Translations under genes and position numbers: made by a program
The notes under the pieces: generated by a model
The model's input: the letters and a program-made list of their open reading frames with translations, nothing else
What the model was told of the DNA's origin: nothing
The model's database searches: none
In this document: piece by piece, positions 44,416 to 53,999 of the stretch
Position numbering within the stretch: position 1 is the first letter of the stretch
How the letters are laid out: the number at the start of each line of letters is the position of its first letter
Source of the DNA: Gaetbulibacter_B jejuensis
GTDB lineage: Bacteria; Bacteroidota; Bacteroidia; Flavobacteriales; Flavobacteriaceae
DNA: 64,000 bases
NCBI RefSeq assembly: GCF_039524015.1
Contig: NZ_BAAAGF010000001.1
Location: 930,001-994,000 of the forward strand
Direction: 5' to 3'

Positions 44416-46695
44416 ATGAATAGTAAATCTGCATTAACAATATTTGTTTTTGTGATAGCTGTTGGGTTTTATTCTTGTAATAACGATTCGCAAAATACTT
44501 TAGATAAAACAGAACAGACTAATAATTCTAATGCGCACCCAAAACTAATCCTAACAGCACAAGGTGTTAAGGACATAAGAGCGCAGCTTGGTACTATTCC
44601 AATTTTTGACAAAACATTGGCTGCAGTAAAAGAAGAGATTGATGCTGAAATAGCTTCTGGCATCCATATGCCAATACCAAAGGACTATTCTGGTGGTTAT
44701 TCGCACGATCGTCATAAACGCAATTTTGTAGTACTACAAAAAGCAGGTGTGTTATATCAAATTCTTGATGATGAAAAATATGCTAAGTATGTTAAAGATA
44801 TGTTGATGCAATACGAAGCTATGTACAAAACCTTGCCAGTGCATCCAAAAACAAGATCATATGCAAGAGGTAAATTGTTTTGGCAATGCTTAAACGATTC
44901 AAATTGGTTGGTCTACGTTAGTCAAGCTTATGATTGTATCTACAATTACCTATCGGAAGACGAGCGACAACAATTAGAAACCAATTTATTCAGACCATTT
45001 GCCGATTATATTTCTGTCGAAAACCCACAGTTTTACAATCGCGTACACAATCATAGTACTTGGGGAAATGCAGCTGTTGGAATGATTGGTTTGGTAATGG
45101 ATGATGACGAATTGGTGCAACGTGCCCTTTACGGAATTAAGGATGCTAATCTAGATGCTAATGCAAAAGATAATGATGGCGGATTTATAAATAAAGACGG
45201 AAAAGCTGGTTTTTTAGCTAATCTTGAAGAACCGTTTTCCCCAGATGGGTATTATACCGAAGGGCCATATTATCAGCGTTATGCAATGTATCCTTTTTTG
45301 ATTTTTGGCGAAGCTCTGCAAAATGCAAAACCTGAACTTGAAATTTTTAAATACAAAGATTCAGTATTATTAAAATCTGTAAATGCCTTATTGCAACTGT
45401 CTGATGCTAAAGGTGATTTCTTCCCGCTTAATGATGGGCAAAAGGGAATGTCTACCAAAACCAATGCATTAGTTTCTGCAGTAGATATCACCTATCATTT
45501 CGGTAATCAAGACGCTGGTTTACTAAGTGTTGCAAAAGCACAAGATAAAGTAATGTTAGATGATACAGGATTGTCTGTAGCTTTAGGTTTAAAGGAAAAT
45601 AAGGAAGCACCATTCAACAAAACATCTATTAATTTAAGCGATGGGTCTGACGGAGACGAAGGTGGTGTCGCCATTTTAAGAACTCAAAACGAAGATTTAA
45701 CCTTAGTGTTTAAGTACGCAGCACAAGGATTAAGTCACGGTCATTACGATAAACTGTCCTTTTCATTATATGATAAAACCGATGAGGTTTTGCAAGATTA
45801 TGGATTAGCACGTTATGTAAATATTGAGCAAAAAGGTGGCGGAAATTATCTAAAGGAAAACAAAACTTGGGCAAAACAAACAATAGCACACAATACCTTG
45901 ACGATAAACGAAACTTCGCACTTTAATGGTAAATATGATGTTGGAAGTCAGCATCATTCCGTACTACATTATTTTTCTTCAGAAGATGAAACTATACAAG
46001 TTGTAAGTGCTAAAGAAGACAACGCGTATCCAGGTTCAGAATTACTACGCACAATGGCATTGATTTCTGATGAAGAATTAGGCAAACCTTTCATTTTAGA
46101 TATACTGAAAGTGAATTCAAATACCAAAAATCAGTACGATTTGCCATTTTATTATTTCGGTCAAGTATTAAGTACAAATTTTGAATACGAAACATCAAAA
46201 ACATTGAATGTATTAGAAAGCAAAAACGGATTTCAACATTTATACTTAGAAGCAAAATCTAAAAAAATATCAAACAATAGTCAGTTCTCTTGGATGCATC
46301 AAAACAAGTTTTACAGTTTAACTACTGTTACTAATCCGAACGACGAAATACTGTTTACTAGAATTGGTGCTAACGATCCAGATTTTAATTTAAGACGCGA
46401 TCCAGCCATCCAATTACGACGAAAAAACACAGATAATACTCTTTTTGTGTCAGTAATTGAAGCTCATGGTAATTATAGTCCAGTTACAGAATTGGCAACA
46501 AATTCAAGAAGTGAAATAAAGGAACTTAAAGTGTTGTTGGATACTGAAGATTATACTGCTATTGCAATAACCACTGTAAATGATAAAACCAAGATTTTTA
46601 TAACAGCAAACACAAATGCTTCAAAAGAAGCAAAACATGCTTTAGAGATTAATGGAACGTCTTACAATTGGACAGGAACATATTATTTTAAATAA
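44416..46695 (+). CDS. Oligoalginate lyase, polysaccharide lyase family 17, lipoprotein
   Basis: The protein has 759 residues from the chosen ATG, the start of a lipoprotein signal (FYSC). An in-frame ATG at 44365, inside the SDR end, would add 17 residues before the signal and is rejected. An N-terminal alpha/alpha toroid (about 30-380) carries YNRVHNHSTWGNAAVG, and a heparinase II/III-type beta-sheet domain follows with LSHGHYDKLSFSLY. PL17 enzymes remove unsaturated monomers from oligoalginate ends, the last extracytoplasmic step before uptake. It is followed after 25 nt by the KdgF cupin. Confidence 0.93.
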   Translation: MNSKSALTIFVFVIAVGFYSCNNDSQNTLDKTEQTNNSNAHPKLILTAQGVKDIRAQLGTIPIFDKTLAAVKEEIDAEIASGIHMPIPKDYSGGYSHDRHKRNFVVLQKAGVLYQILDDEKYAKYVKDMLMQYEAMYKTLPVHPKTRSYARGKLFWQCLNDSNWLVYVSQAYDCIYNYLSEDERQQLETNLFRPFADYISVENPQFYNRVHNHSTWGNAAVGMIGLVMDDDELVQRALYGIKDANLDANAKDNDGGFINKDGKAGFLANLEEPFSPDGYYTEGPYYQRYAMYPFLIFGEALQNAKPELEIFKYKDSVLLKSVNALLQLSDAKGDFFPLNDGQKGMSTKTNALVSAVDITYHFGNQDAGLLSVAKAQDKVMLDDTGLSVALGLKENKEAPFNKTSINLSDGSDGDEGGVAILRTQNEDLTLVFKYAAQGLSHGHYDKLSFSLYDKTDEVLQDYGLARYVNIEQKGGGNYLKENKTWAKQTIAHNTLTINETSHFNGKYDVGSQHHSVLHYFSSEDETIQVVSAKEDNAYPGSELLRTMALISDEELGKPFILDILKVNSNTKNQYDLPFYYFGQVLSTNFEYETSKTLNVLESKNGFQHLYLEAKSKKISNNSQFSWMHQNKFYSLTTVTNPNDEILFTRIGANDPDFNLRRDPAIQLRRKNTDNTLFVSVIEAHGNYSPVTELATNSRSEIKELKVLLDTEDYTAIAITTVNDKTKIFITANTNASKEAKHALEINGTSYNWTGTYYFK

Positions 46696-46720
46696 AACAC
46701 AAACATAAAACTTAAAAATT

Positions 46721-47098
46721 ATGAAACGATTTAGTGATAAATACATTATTACAAAAGACATGGAATGGGAAGAGCTTGGTGGCGGAGTATCAAGGAAATT
46801 CTTAGGCTATGATAACCAAATTATGATGGTAAGAGTAAAGTTTGAAAAAGGAGCTTTGGGTTCTCCACATCAACATTTTCATACACAAGCTACTTTTTGT
46901 GTTTCAGGTAAATTTGAATTTGAAATAGATGGTGTAAAACAAATTGTTGAAGCAGGTGATGGTGTGTATATAGAACCAAATTTAATGCACAGTGCAGTTT
47001 GTTTAGAGGAAGGTGAGCTTATAGATACATTTAGCCCAGTAAGAGAAGATTTCTTAAGTGGAGGCGCAGTATCATATTTTGGTGATAAAGAATCGTAA
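46721..47098 (+). CDS. kdgF: KdgF-type cupin, uronate linearisation
   Basis: This 125-residue single-domain cupin has the metal ligand pattern His50-x-His52-x-His54-x-Gln56 and a last His90 in PNLMHSAV. KdgF opens 4,5-unsaturated monouronates to linear DEH, the step between PL17 and the DEH reductase. It is the last gene of operon 1. The following 424-nt gap holds the operon 2 promoter and leader. Confidence 0.9.
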   Translation: MKRFSDKYIITKDMEWEELGGGVSRKFLGYDNQIMMVRVKFEKGALGSPHQHFHTQATFCVSGKFEFEIDGVKQIVEAGDGVYIEPNLMHSAVCLEEGELIDTFSPVREDFLSGGAVSYFGDKES

Positions 47099-47113
47099 AG
47101 CTAGATTTTTTTT

Positions 47114-47165
47114 TAGAGGTCTTAAGTTTTCTTAGTTGTAAAATTGAGTAAACTAGAGACCTCTA
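47114..47165. repeat. 9-bp inverted repeat after kdgF
   Basis: TAGAGGTCT at 47114-47122 pairs with AGACCTCTA at 47157-47165 around a 34-nt loop. The T-run is before the stem, not after it, so it is not a standard terminator. No other role is visible. Confidence 0.4.
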
Positions 47166-47179
47166 TAATTGTCAATTAT
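47165..47179. promoter_or_regulatory. ATAATTG-T-CAATTAT palindrome upstream of susC promoter
   Basis: These are perfect 7-bp arms around one base, 83 nt upstream of the -33 element. The 10-base core TGTCAATTAT recurs in the larger palindrome at 59325-59344, so a shared regulator is possible. Confidence 0.35.
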
Positions 47180-47261
47180 GAGAATAGTATTTGAAAACTA
47201 TAATTTTTGACCTCATTTTTTGATAAATTCTTTTTTTAACATATAAAATTTTACGAAAACG

Positions 47262-47291
47262 TTGTATTTAACAAAATTTTATATATATTTG
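47262..47291 (+). promoter_or_regulatory. Promoter of alginate operon 2 (susC)
   Basis: A -33 TTG at 47262-47264 and a perfect -7 TATATTTG at 47284-47291 are spaced by 19 nt, exactly as in the operon 1 promoter. The operator starts inside the -7 element in the same register. Confidence 0.78.
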
Positions 47292-47315
47292 GTAAACCAA
47301 TCTGGTAAACCAATT
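47289..47315 (+). promoter_or_regulatory. Double operator of the GntR/FadR-type regulator, operon 2
   Basis: The 27 bases are identical to 33888-33914: two TGGTAAACCA boxes with a 13-bp period at 47290-47299 and 47303-47312. The overlap with the -7 element indicates repression released by an alginate-derived inducer. Confidence 0.82.
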
Positions 47316-47340
47316 TTTTTCAGATAGGTATTTAAATAAA

Positions 47341-47370
47341 AAAAAGGACAGGTGCACGCCTATCCTTTTT
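47341..47370 (+). promoter_or_regulatory. Terminator-like hairpin in the susC leader
   Basis: A stem of 13 positions (47341-47353 with 47358-47370) has one C-A mismatch, one T-G wobble and loop GCAC. The 3' side ends in TTTTT. It sits about 45 nt after the predicted start site and 152 nt before the susC ATG, so it could act as an attenuator or as an mRNA-stabilising leader. Confidence 0.55.
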
Positions 47371-47375
47371 AGAAA

Positions 47376-47405
47376 TTACTTCTTTGGAGGGAAGTAAATA
47401 TGTAG
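47376..47405 (+). promoter_or_regulatory. Leader hairpin with GGAGG loop and an ATG-TAG start-stop
   Basis: TTACTTC at 47376-47382 pairs with GAAGTAA at 47391-47397, exposing a GGAGG loop. ATG TAG follows at 47400-47405, a minimal start-stop frame. The 13-mer TTGGAGGGAAGTA at 47384-47396 recurs exactly at 54767-54779 before the MFS gene. Confidence 0.4.
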
Positions 47406-47522
47406 CTACTAAGAGCACATAAGATTAATACAAAAGTAATAAAAAAACTAGATTGTATTAAAGCTTTAAAATGTTTTTAAGTAGTTAAAAAACTAACTTT
47501 TTAAAAATTTAAATGATTAATT

Positions 47523-50500
47523 ATGAACTTAAAAACTAAGCTAACCATTATTGCGATGCTATTAGTTAGTGTTGCGGTTTTTGCGCAAGAAAGCTTTACG
47601 GTGAAAGGTACTGTTGTTTCTGCAGTTGATAATTTGCCGATTCCAGGTGTTAATGTTGTTATACTTAAAACAACAAAAGGCACATCGACAGATTTTGATG
47701 GTAATTATCAAATTGATGTTAAAACAGGAGATGTACTCCAGTTTTCATACATTGGGTATGTTACACAAATTATTGTTGTTGAAAATCAAAAGACAATTAA
47801 TGTTTCTCTGGTTGAAGACACTAACAAACTAGATGAAGTCGTGGTTGTTGGATATGGAACCCAAAAGAAATCTACTGTAACAGGTTCTATTTCTAAAGTA
47901 GTTAACGAAAGTTTAGATCAAATAGCTGTAGCTAGGGTTGATGATGCTTTAATTGGTCAGGTTTCAGGAGTTAATATTCAAGCAACATCTGCAGAAGCTG
48001 GTGATGCTCCAACAATTAGAGTAAGAGGTGTTGGTTCAATAAATGCTGAGTCAGGACCTGCTGTAGTTGTAGACGGATTAGTTGTAAGTTCAGATTTCCT
48101 TGGAAATATGGATATGAACGATATAGAGTCTTTTGAAATTTTAAAAGATGCTGCATCAGCTGCAATTTATGGTAGTGAAGGTTCAAACGGAGTAATTTTA
48201 ATTACCACTAAAAGCGGAAAATCAGGTAAAACAAAATTTAGTTACCAAACTTATGCTGGTATTAAAAGTGCTTTTGGTAGCGATGATTATAGAAAAAGTG
48301 TTTCTGATTGGGCAGCAAAAGAGCTTGCTGAGACAGGGGAACTTTCAGAGAGAACTCAATACATGCAATTATTGGTTGCCACTTTAGGTGTTGATAGAGA
48401 TTGGCAAGATGTGTTTTTTGAAGATGGACTTATTCAAAGTCATTCATTTTCAGCAAGAGGAGGAACTCAGGATACTAAGTTTAGTATATCATTAAGATAT
48501 TTAGGAGATGAAGGAGTTGTTTTAACTGATGATTATAATCTATATAGTGCTAAGGCAAAAATAGATAGTAAACTAACTGACAAATTAAAGTTTGGTTTTA
48601 GTGCTACTCCATCATATTCTAAACGTAGAGCTTTACCAACATCTATTCATAATCCAATCAGGCAATCACCATGGTTACCAATATACCATACAGAAGAATC
48701 GCTTCAATTTGTTGATTTTAATGCATATCCTAATGTAACAGTAGGTGATTATTTTATGGAAGACCACCTAATTGAACTAGATTTAGATGGTGATGGTAGT
48801 GATAACAGACCAAGAACTTCAGGAGATGCAAACCCATACGCTCAATATGTAGAGAGAGAACACTATGAGTTTAAAACCAATCTTTTAGGTTCAACATATT
48901 TAAGCTATGAAATCACTGATGGTCTTACAGCTAAAACATCACTAGGTATTACCCTAGAACAAAGAAAAAGAACACGTTGGAACGGAACTAAGTTTCACCA
49001 AAATGGAGCTGCAAACGCATCATATGAGTTGCATAATAGATTTAGAACCAGAATTATTTCTGATAATACTTTAAACTATACTAAGCAATTTGGAGATCAC
49101 GATTTAAATGTGTTGTTAGGAGCAACTATTCAAAAACGAAGAACAGAAAATAGCGAAGTATTAGGTACTGGATACTCTAATGATTTATTAAAGAATTTGC
49201 AGGGAGCTACACAAATTACAGAATTTGAAGAGTATAATATAGAACGTAGAAAAATAGGATATTTTGCGAGAGTAAATTATGCATATAAAGACAAATATTT
49301 ACTTAATGCTTCGTTTAGACGAGATGGAAGTTCAGTATTTGGTGTAGACTCTAAATGGGGAAATTTCCCAGCAGTTTCTGTTGGTTGGAATATGCACAAT
49401 GAAGGTTTCTTGGTAGAGAGCGATGTTGTTAGTAAATTAAAACTAAGAGCAAGTTACGGTCTTACAGGAAATGAAAACTTTAGTTTAGGAGATGATATTA
49501 CTAGTTGGTACCCTTACTTAGCTTTATTAGATAATACAACTGCTGTTATTGATGGAACTATTGTAAATGCACCAAGTGCACTAAACATTGCTAATGCATT
49601 ATTACAATGGGAAGCTTCAGTAGAGATTAACCCAGGTATTGACTTTGGGTTCCTAAACAATAGAATTCAAGGATCTTTAGATTACTATAAAAGAACTAGT
49701 GATAAGTTATTGTTAGATAACCCTGTATCTTATGTTACTGGATTTAATAATGGTATCGTAAACCTAGGAGAAGTTGTTAATAGTGGATTTGAATTTGAGT
49801 TAAGATCCAAAAACATTACAAATGAAAACTTTAAGTGGAATTCAACCTTAATAGCTTCAACCAATAAAAACGAACTTACAAATTTTGGAGACTCAAATGG
49901 TCAGATATTAGTTGATACTTATGGTAGAAATTCAGAATGGATTAATCTTGTAGGTAACCCAATATCATCTTTTTATGGTTACGTTGTAGATAGAGAGTTG
50001 TCAAACGAGTATTGGGATACGCCATACTTCCCAATTAATAGTCTTTCTGAAGATGTTATTGTAAAAGATTTAAATGGAGATGGTTTAATTACTAGTGCTG
50101 ATAAAACTATTTTAGGAGATCCATATCCAGATTTAATTTGGAGTTTAACAAATGAATTTAATATTGGCAATTTTGACTTTTCTTTCATGATACAAGGTAG
50201 CCATGGAGCTGAAGTGAGAAACGTAGGAGACCAATATTTCTTTACTCATTGGCAAGGAGCAACAAACAGTCCTCAAGCTGTGGTTGATGCAGGTATAATT
50301 CCTGACGCATCGTTTTTACAAGAACGTGTACATACAAATGATATAATACAAAGCGCAGGTTACTTTTCACTTCGTAATGTAAATATTGGCTATAACTTAC
50401 CTAAAACTCTTACATCTAAATTAGGAATAGAATCGGTAAGACTATACGCTACAGGTCAAAACTTACTATACATAACCGATGACGATTACAAAGGTTTCAA

Positions 50501-50603
50501 TCCAGAGTATGTTGACGATGATAGACCAACTGCTTATGGAGCTCAAAGAGCGGGAACGCCTTTGTTTAGAACAATGTCGTTTGGTTTAAATGTAAACTTT
50601 TAA
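47523..50603 (+). CDS. susC: SusC/RagA-family TonB-dependent outer-membrane transporter
   Basis: This 1026-residue protein has a signal peptide (about 1-21), a carboxypeptidase-regulatory-like beta-sandwich domain (about 24-100), then the SusC linker DEVVVVGYGTQKK (near 105-117). A plug domain with VVDGLVVSSDFLGN and SNGVILITTKSG, and a large 22-strand barrel, follow. It imports oligosaccharides in a TonB-driven manner with SusD as the lid. The leader between the promoter and ATG is about 220 nt and carries two hairpins. By context the cargo is alginate oligomers. Confidence 0.95.
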   Translation: MNLKTKLTIIAMLLVSVAVFAQESFTVKGTVVSAVDNLPIPGVNVVILKTTKGTSTDFDGNYQIDVKTGDVLQFSYIGYVTQIIVVENQKTINVSLVEDTNKLDEVVVVGYGTQKKSTVTGSISKVVNESLDQIAVARVDDALIGQVSGVNIQATSAEAGDAPTIRVRGVGSINAESGPAVVVDGLVVSSDFLGNMDMNDIESFEILKDAASAAIYGSEGSNGVILITTKSGKSGKTKFSYQTYAGIKSAFGSDDYRKSVSDWAAKELAETGELSERTQYMQLLVATLGVDRDWQDVFFEDGLIQSHSFSARGGTQDTKFSISLRYLGDEGVVLTDDYNLYSAKAKIDSKLTDKLKFGFSATPSYSKRRALPTSIHNPIRQSPWLPIYHTEESLQFVDFNAYPNVTVGDYFMEDHLIELDLDGDGSDNRPRTSGDANPYAQYVEREHYEFKTNLLGSTYLSYEITDGLTAKTSLGITLEQRKRTRWNGTKFHQNGAANASYELHNRFRTRIISDNTLNYTKQFGDHDLNVLLGATIQKRRTENSEVLGTGYSNDLLKNLQGATQITEFEEYNIERRKIGYFARVNYAYKDKYLLNASFRRDGSSVFGVDSKWGNFPAVSVGWNMHNEGFLVESDVVSKLKLRASYGLTGNENFSLGDDITSWYPYLALLDNTTAVIDGTIVNAPSALNIANALLQWEASVEINPGIDFGFLNNRIQGSLDYYKRTSDKLLLDNPVSYVTGFNNGIVNLGEVVNSGFEFELRSKNITNENFKWNSTLIASTNKNELTNFGDSNGQILVDTYGRNSEWINLVGNPISSFYGYVVDRELSNEYWDTPYFPINSLSEDVIVKDLNGDGLITSADKTILGDPYPDLIWSLTNEFNIGNFDFSFMIQGSHGAEVRNVGDQYFFTHWQGATNSPQAVVDAGIIPDASFLQERVHTNDIIQSAGYFSLRNVNIGYNLPKTLTSKLGIESVRLYATGQNLLYITDDDYKGFNPEYVDDDRPTAYGAQRAGTPLFRTMSFGLNVNF

Positions 50604-50619
50604 TAAAAAAATCATAGTT

Positions 50620-52068
50620 ATGAAACATATAAAATATTTAGCTTTCGTTTTAATAGGAGTTATGTTTTCTTGTAATGAAGATGACTTCTTAAATCCAATT
50701 CCAGATTCACGAGTAGTAGTAACATCATACTTTAATAGTGATGAGGAAGTATTGGCAGGTATCCTTGGTGTGTATGACGCTATTCAAGGTATTCCAGAAG
50801 AAACTACATCAAACTCAAGTTTAGTTAATAGAGGTGTTCAGTTTGAATATTTAGTTACTGAAATGCGTTCAGATAATACAAGATCTGCAACTACTGAAGG
50901 TTCTAAAGCAGATTTTCATAGGTATTTAGTAGATGCTAATAATGTTGAAGTTGAAGATTATTATGCTAGTATGTATGAGATTATTTTTAGAGCAAATAAT
51001 ATTTTAGACTTTATTGAGGTTGCTGAGGAAGGTAATAGAGCAGCTTACACAGCTGAATCAAAATTTTTAAGAGCTTACGCTTATTTTAATCTTGTTAGAT
51101 TGTTTGGTGATGTGCCTATGGTAACATCTGTTGTAAATCCAACTCAAAGTGAAGCATTGTATACACGAGTTGAAACATCTCAAATTTATGATTTAATAAT
51201 TGATGATTTGCTAATTGCTGTTGATGACTTAAACAATAGCGGTTCTAAAAACAGAGCAAGTAAGGCTGCAGCTCAAGCACTTTTAGCTAAAGTATATTTA
51301 ACATTACCTAACCCTAATTACATAGGAGCACAGCAAATGTGTGAAGCTATCATTGGAACGCCTCAGTTTACATTACTTCCAGATTTTTATGATGTATTTT
51401 ATCAAGAACTTAACGATGAAATCATTTTTTCTGTAGGATATTCTTCTGGTTTCTCTGAAGATGCTCAAGGATTTTCATCTGAGTTTACAGCAGACGCAGG
51501 AAGACAAGATGGTTTAAATATTGTAAACAATAATTTAATAGCTGACTTTGAAGCTTATGGAGGAAATAGAACAAGTGTTTCTTATTTTCAATCTCCAACA
51601 TCTTCAGATTTAACCGAAGTTGGTAAGTATCTACCTGATGGATATATGAGAGATGAAGATGGTAATTATGGACCAAATCCACCAAGATTAGCTGGTAATG
51701 ACTGGATTGTGTTAAGATATGCTGATGTATTATTAATGCATGTTGAATCTATTTTAGCTGGTGCTGAAGTTACCGGAAATCAAGCAGCTATTACATCTTT
51801 TCAGCAGGTTAGAGATAGAGCAGGTTTAACTACTCCTGTTACCTCAATTACTAGAGACGACCTTATTATGGAGCGAAGAGTTGAATTAGCATTTGAAAAC
51901 CACCGCTTTTTTGACTTAGTAAGATTTGGTATAGCTGATGCTGTTTTGAGCGCGCATGCTTCTGAAATGGGTTATCCAGATTATACCTCAAGAGCATTAC
52001 TATTACCTATTCCTAATAGAGAAATTAATTTAAGTGGAGGATTAATGACCCAAAACCCTGGGTACTAA
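50620..52068 (+). CDS. susD: SusD/RagB-family surface lipoprotein
   Basis: This 482-residue protein has a lipoprotein signal with Cys18 (FSC). Next come the SusD N-terminal segment, TPR-like helices including AESKFLRAYAYFNLVRLFGDVP, and the C-terminal block MERRVELAFENHRFFDLVRFG typical of the family. It covers the SusC barrel and binds alginate oligomers at the cell surface. The gene is 16 nt after susC and 18 nt before the PKD lipoprotein. Confidence 0.95.
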   Translation: MKHIKYLAFVLIGVMFSCNEDDFLNPIPDSRVVVTSYFNSDEEVLAGILGVYDAIQGIPEETTSNSSLVNRGVQFEYLVTEMRSDNTRSATTEGSKADFHRYLVDANNVEVEDYYASMYEIIFRANNILDFIEVAEEGNRAAYTAESKFLRAYAYFNLVRLFGDVPMVTSVVNPTQSEALYTRVETSQIYDLIIDDLLIAVDDLNNSGSKNRASKAAAQALLAKVYLTLPNPNYIGAQQMCEAIIGTPQFTLLPDFYDVFYQELNDEIIFSVGYSSGFSEDAQGFSSEFTADAGRQDGLNIVNNNLIADFEAYGGNRTSVSYFQSPTSSDLTEVGKYLPDGYMRDEDGNYGPNPPRLAGNDWIVLRYADVLLMHVESILAGAEVTGNQAAITSFQQVRDRAGLTTPVTSITRDDLIMERRVELAFENHRFFDLVRFGIADAVLSAHASEMGYPDYTSRALLLPIPNREINLSGGLMTQNPGY

Positions 52069-52086
52069 TTAAAAAATATTTTAGAC

Positions 52087-52947
52087 ATGAAAAATATATT
52101 AAATAAAACTAATGGGCTAATAAAAATAGCTTGTGTAATTGGTATTACTGTCTTTTCAGTTAGTTGCGATGATTACTTTGAGTTTGATTTACCTGAGTCA
52201 AATTCAATAGAAGATACAATATTCCCTACGGCAGATTTTTCTTATATGCCTGATGTTGGAGATTTTACTACAATACATTTTACAGATTTATCAACAGAAT
52301 CAAATACCTTTTTCTGGGATTTTGGAACTGGAGATACATCTAATGAGCAAGACCCTGTCTATACCTTTGCAGATGGTGAGGGAACTTATACAGTTTCACT
52401 AACAGCAAGCGATTCTAATGGTGTGTCAGATACTGTAACTTATGATATAGAAGTGGTAGAGCCAGAAGCTATTATCCCTGTTATTTTAGAAGCAGGCTTT
52501 GAAGATAACACTTTGCCAGACGGATCAGGTGATGGTCGTGACTCGTGGAGAAATAGTGATCTTGGAGGTGTAATTCAAATTACTGGTTCACCAGTTTATG
52601 AAGGTAGTCAAGCTTCTAAGTATCCATCGGCTGGAGATAGAGTTGCTTATCAAGAACTTGTAGTGTCTAGTGATACAGATTACAGTTTGTCATACTACTA
52701 CACTTTAAAAGATGATTCTCCAGGATCAATTACTGTGTATATATTACCTGGTGGAGGTTATACAGATTTAGCAACAGCAAAAGCTGCAGCAATAGCTTCA
52801 TTTGAAGGAACCGATCAAACAGATCCTGATATTTATGTTTCTGCTAGTGTTAATTTTAATACAGGAAGCAATACAATGGTATCTATTTTAGTTCACAACG
52901 AAGGTGTAGAAGCAAGAATTGATTCGTTTGAAATAGATGTAAACTAA
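52087..52947 (+). CDS. PKD-domain surface glycan-binding lipoprotein (SusE/SusF position)
   Basis: This 286-residue lipoprotein has Cys27 (SVSC). A PKD domain (about 47-126) contains the hallmark FFWDFGTGDTSNEQDPVYTF. A C-terminal beta-sandwich (about 135-286) has EAGFEDNTLPDGSG and later SFEIDVN, like a carbohydrate-binding module. No catalytic residues were recognised. It has the place and design of an auxiliary surface glycan-binding protein working with SusCD. Gaps to susD and the next PL7 are 18 and 13 nt. Confidence 0.82.
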   Translation: MKNILNKTNGLIKIACVIGITVFSVSCDDYFEFDLPESNSIEDTIFPTADFSYMPDVGDFTTIHFTDLSTESNTFFWDFGTGDTSNEQDPVYTFADGEGTYTVSLTASDSNGVSDTVTYDIEVVEPEAIIPVILEAGFEDNTLPDGSGDGRDSWRNSDLGGVIQITGSPVYEGSQASKYPSAGDRVAYQELVVSSDTDYSLSYYYTLKDDSPGSITVYILPGGGYTDLATAKAAAIASFEGTDQTDPDIYVSASVNFNTGSNTMVSILVHNEGVEARIDSFEIDVN

Positions 52948-52960
52948 AAATAGAAGGTAA

Positions 52961-53875
52961 GTGAAGTTTAGGTATTCATTATTTTTATTTTCTTTCTTTT
53001 TGATTAACTTTTCTTTTTCTCAAGAAAAGTTAATCAAAGAAGAAGTTGCTACGAAAGAAGTAGAGACAACAAAAAAGAAGAAGAAAAGAAAGAAAAAGAA
53101 AGTTAAGTTACCAGAAATAGACTTAAGTCATTGGAAAGTAACTTTGCCTGTAACAAACAATGAAGGAAAACCTCTAGAGATAAGCCCTCCTGAAATATTA
53201 GATTTTGCAAATATAGAAGCAGCAAAACCTTACATGTACATTGACTCAACAAAAGGAGCAATAGTTTTTCACGCGATGCCTACAAACTCAAAAACTAGAA
53301 ATACAAAGTATACTAGGTCTGAGCTAAGAGAACAAATGATACCTGGAGATAATAACACAAATTGGACATTTGAGCAAGGAGCAAAAATGAAGGGTAAAAT
53401 CTCAATGGAAGATGTCTCTAGAGACTCTGATGGTAAGTATCATAAAGTTATAATCATGCAAATTCATGGTAGGTTAACAAATGAGCAAAGAGACTTAATT
53501 GGTCAAGATGATAATAATGCACCACCAATATTAAAAATATATTGGCAAAATGGTAAAATTAGAGTAAAAACAAAAGTACTTAAAAACATTAATGCATTAG
53601 GAGATGCCTTGCTTTATGAAGAGGCTTGGGATGATGACGAAGGTTTCAATTTTAAGCAAGAAGTAGGTTTTAGAAAATTTACTTTAGAAGTAAATGTTTC
53701 AGATGGAAAGATGGTTGTTGTATTAAACAATAGTGAATATAAAGTGTATGAAAATATACACATGAAAAAATGGGGAATTTTTGAAAACTACTTTAAGGCA
53801 GGAAACTATTTTCAATCAAGAGATGAAGGGTCTTTTGCCAAAGTAAATTTTTACAGCTTAGAAGTAACACATTAA
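52961..53875 (+). CDS. Alginate lyase, PL7, with a lysine-rich tract
   Basis: This 304-residue secreted enzyme starts with GTG and has a cleavable signal (SFSQ at about 18-21) with no lipobox Cys. The PL7 domain runs from about residue 50 with strands RSELRE at 119-124, QIH at 167-169 and YFKAGNYFQ at 287-295, all catalytic residues kept. Between the signal and the domain, residues 38-49 are nearly all Lys or Arg (12 in a row bar one Val), which would bind polyanionic alginate or LPS. It resembles the PL7 at 33919. It is the last gene of operon 2. Confidence 0.9.
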   Translation: MKFRYSLFLFSFFLINFSFSQEKLIKEEVATKEVETTKKKKKRKKKKVKLPEIDLSHWKVTLPVTNNEGKPLEISPPEILDFANIEAAKPYMYIDSTKGAIVFHAMPTNSKTRNTKYTRSELREQMIPGDNNTNWTFEQGAKMKGKISMEDVSRDSDGKYHKVIIMQIHGRLTNEQRDLIGQDDNNAPPILKIYWQNGKIRVKTKVLKNINALGDALLYEEAWDDDEGFNFKQEVGFRKFTLEVNVSDGKMVVVLNNSEYKVYENIHMKKWGIFENYFKAGNYFQSRDEGSFAKVNFYSLEVTH

Positions 53876-53954
53876 AAACAATTAGTTTGAGTTAGTCTTA
53901 TATGAAGAGTTTTGTCGTTTAAAGTTTTTAATGATAGAGCTCTTCATTTAAGAA

Positions 53955-53985
53955 TTGGAGTTTATTTATTATTTTAATACCTTTA
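53955..53985 (+). promoter_or_regulatory. Promoter of the GntR/FadR regulator gene
   Basis: A -33 TTG at 53955-53957 and a -7 TACCTTTA at 53978-53985 (one base off TAnnTTTG) are spaced by 20 nt. The operator half begins 5 nt after the -7 element. Confidence 0.5.
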
Positions 53986-53989
53986 AATC

Positions 53990-53999
53990 TGGTTAACCA
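53990..53999 (+). promoter_or_regulatory. Single GntR-type operator (autoregulation)
   Basis: TGGTTAACCA is a perfect palindrome, related to the boxes at both alginate operons, and lies 9 nt before the regulator start. Only one box is present here; the equivalent upstream copy is not recognisable. Confidence 0.65.

Noticed and set aside
47114..47165. Rho-independent terminator after kdgF
   Set aside because: The inverted repeat is preceded rather than followed by a T-run on the plus strand and has a 34-nt loop.
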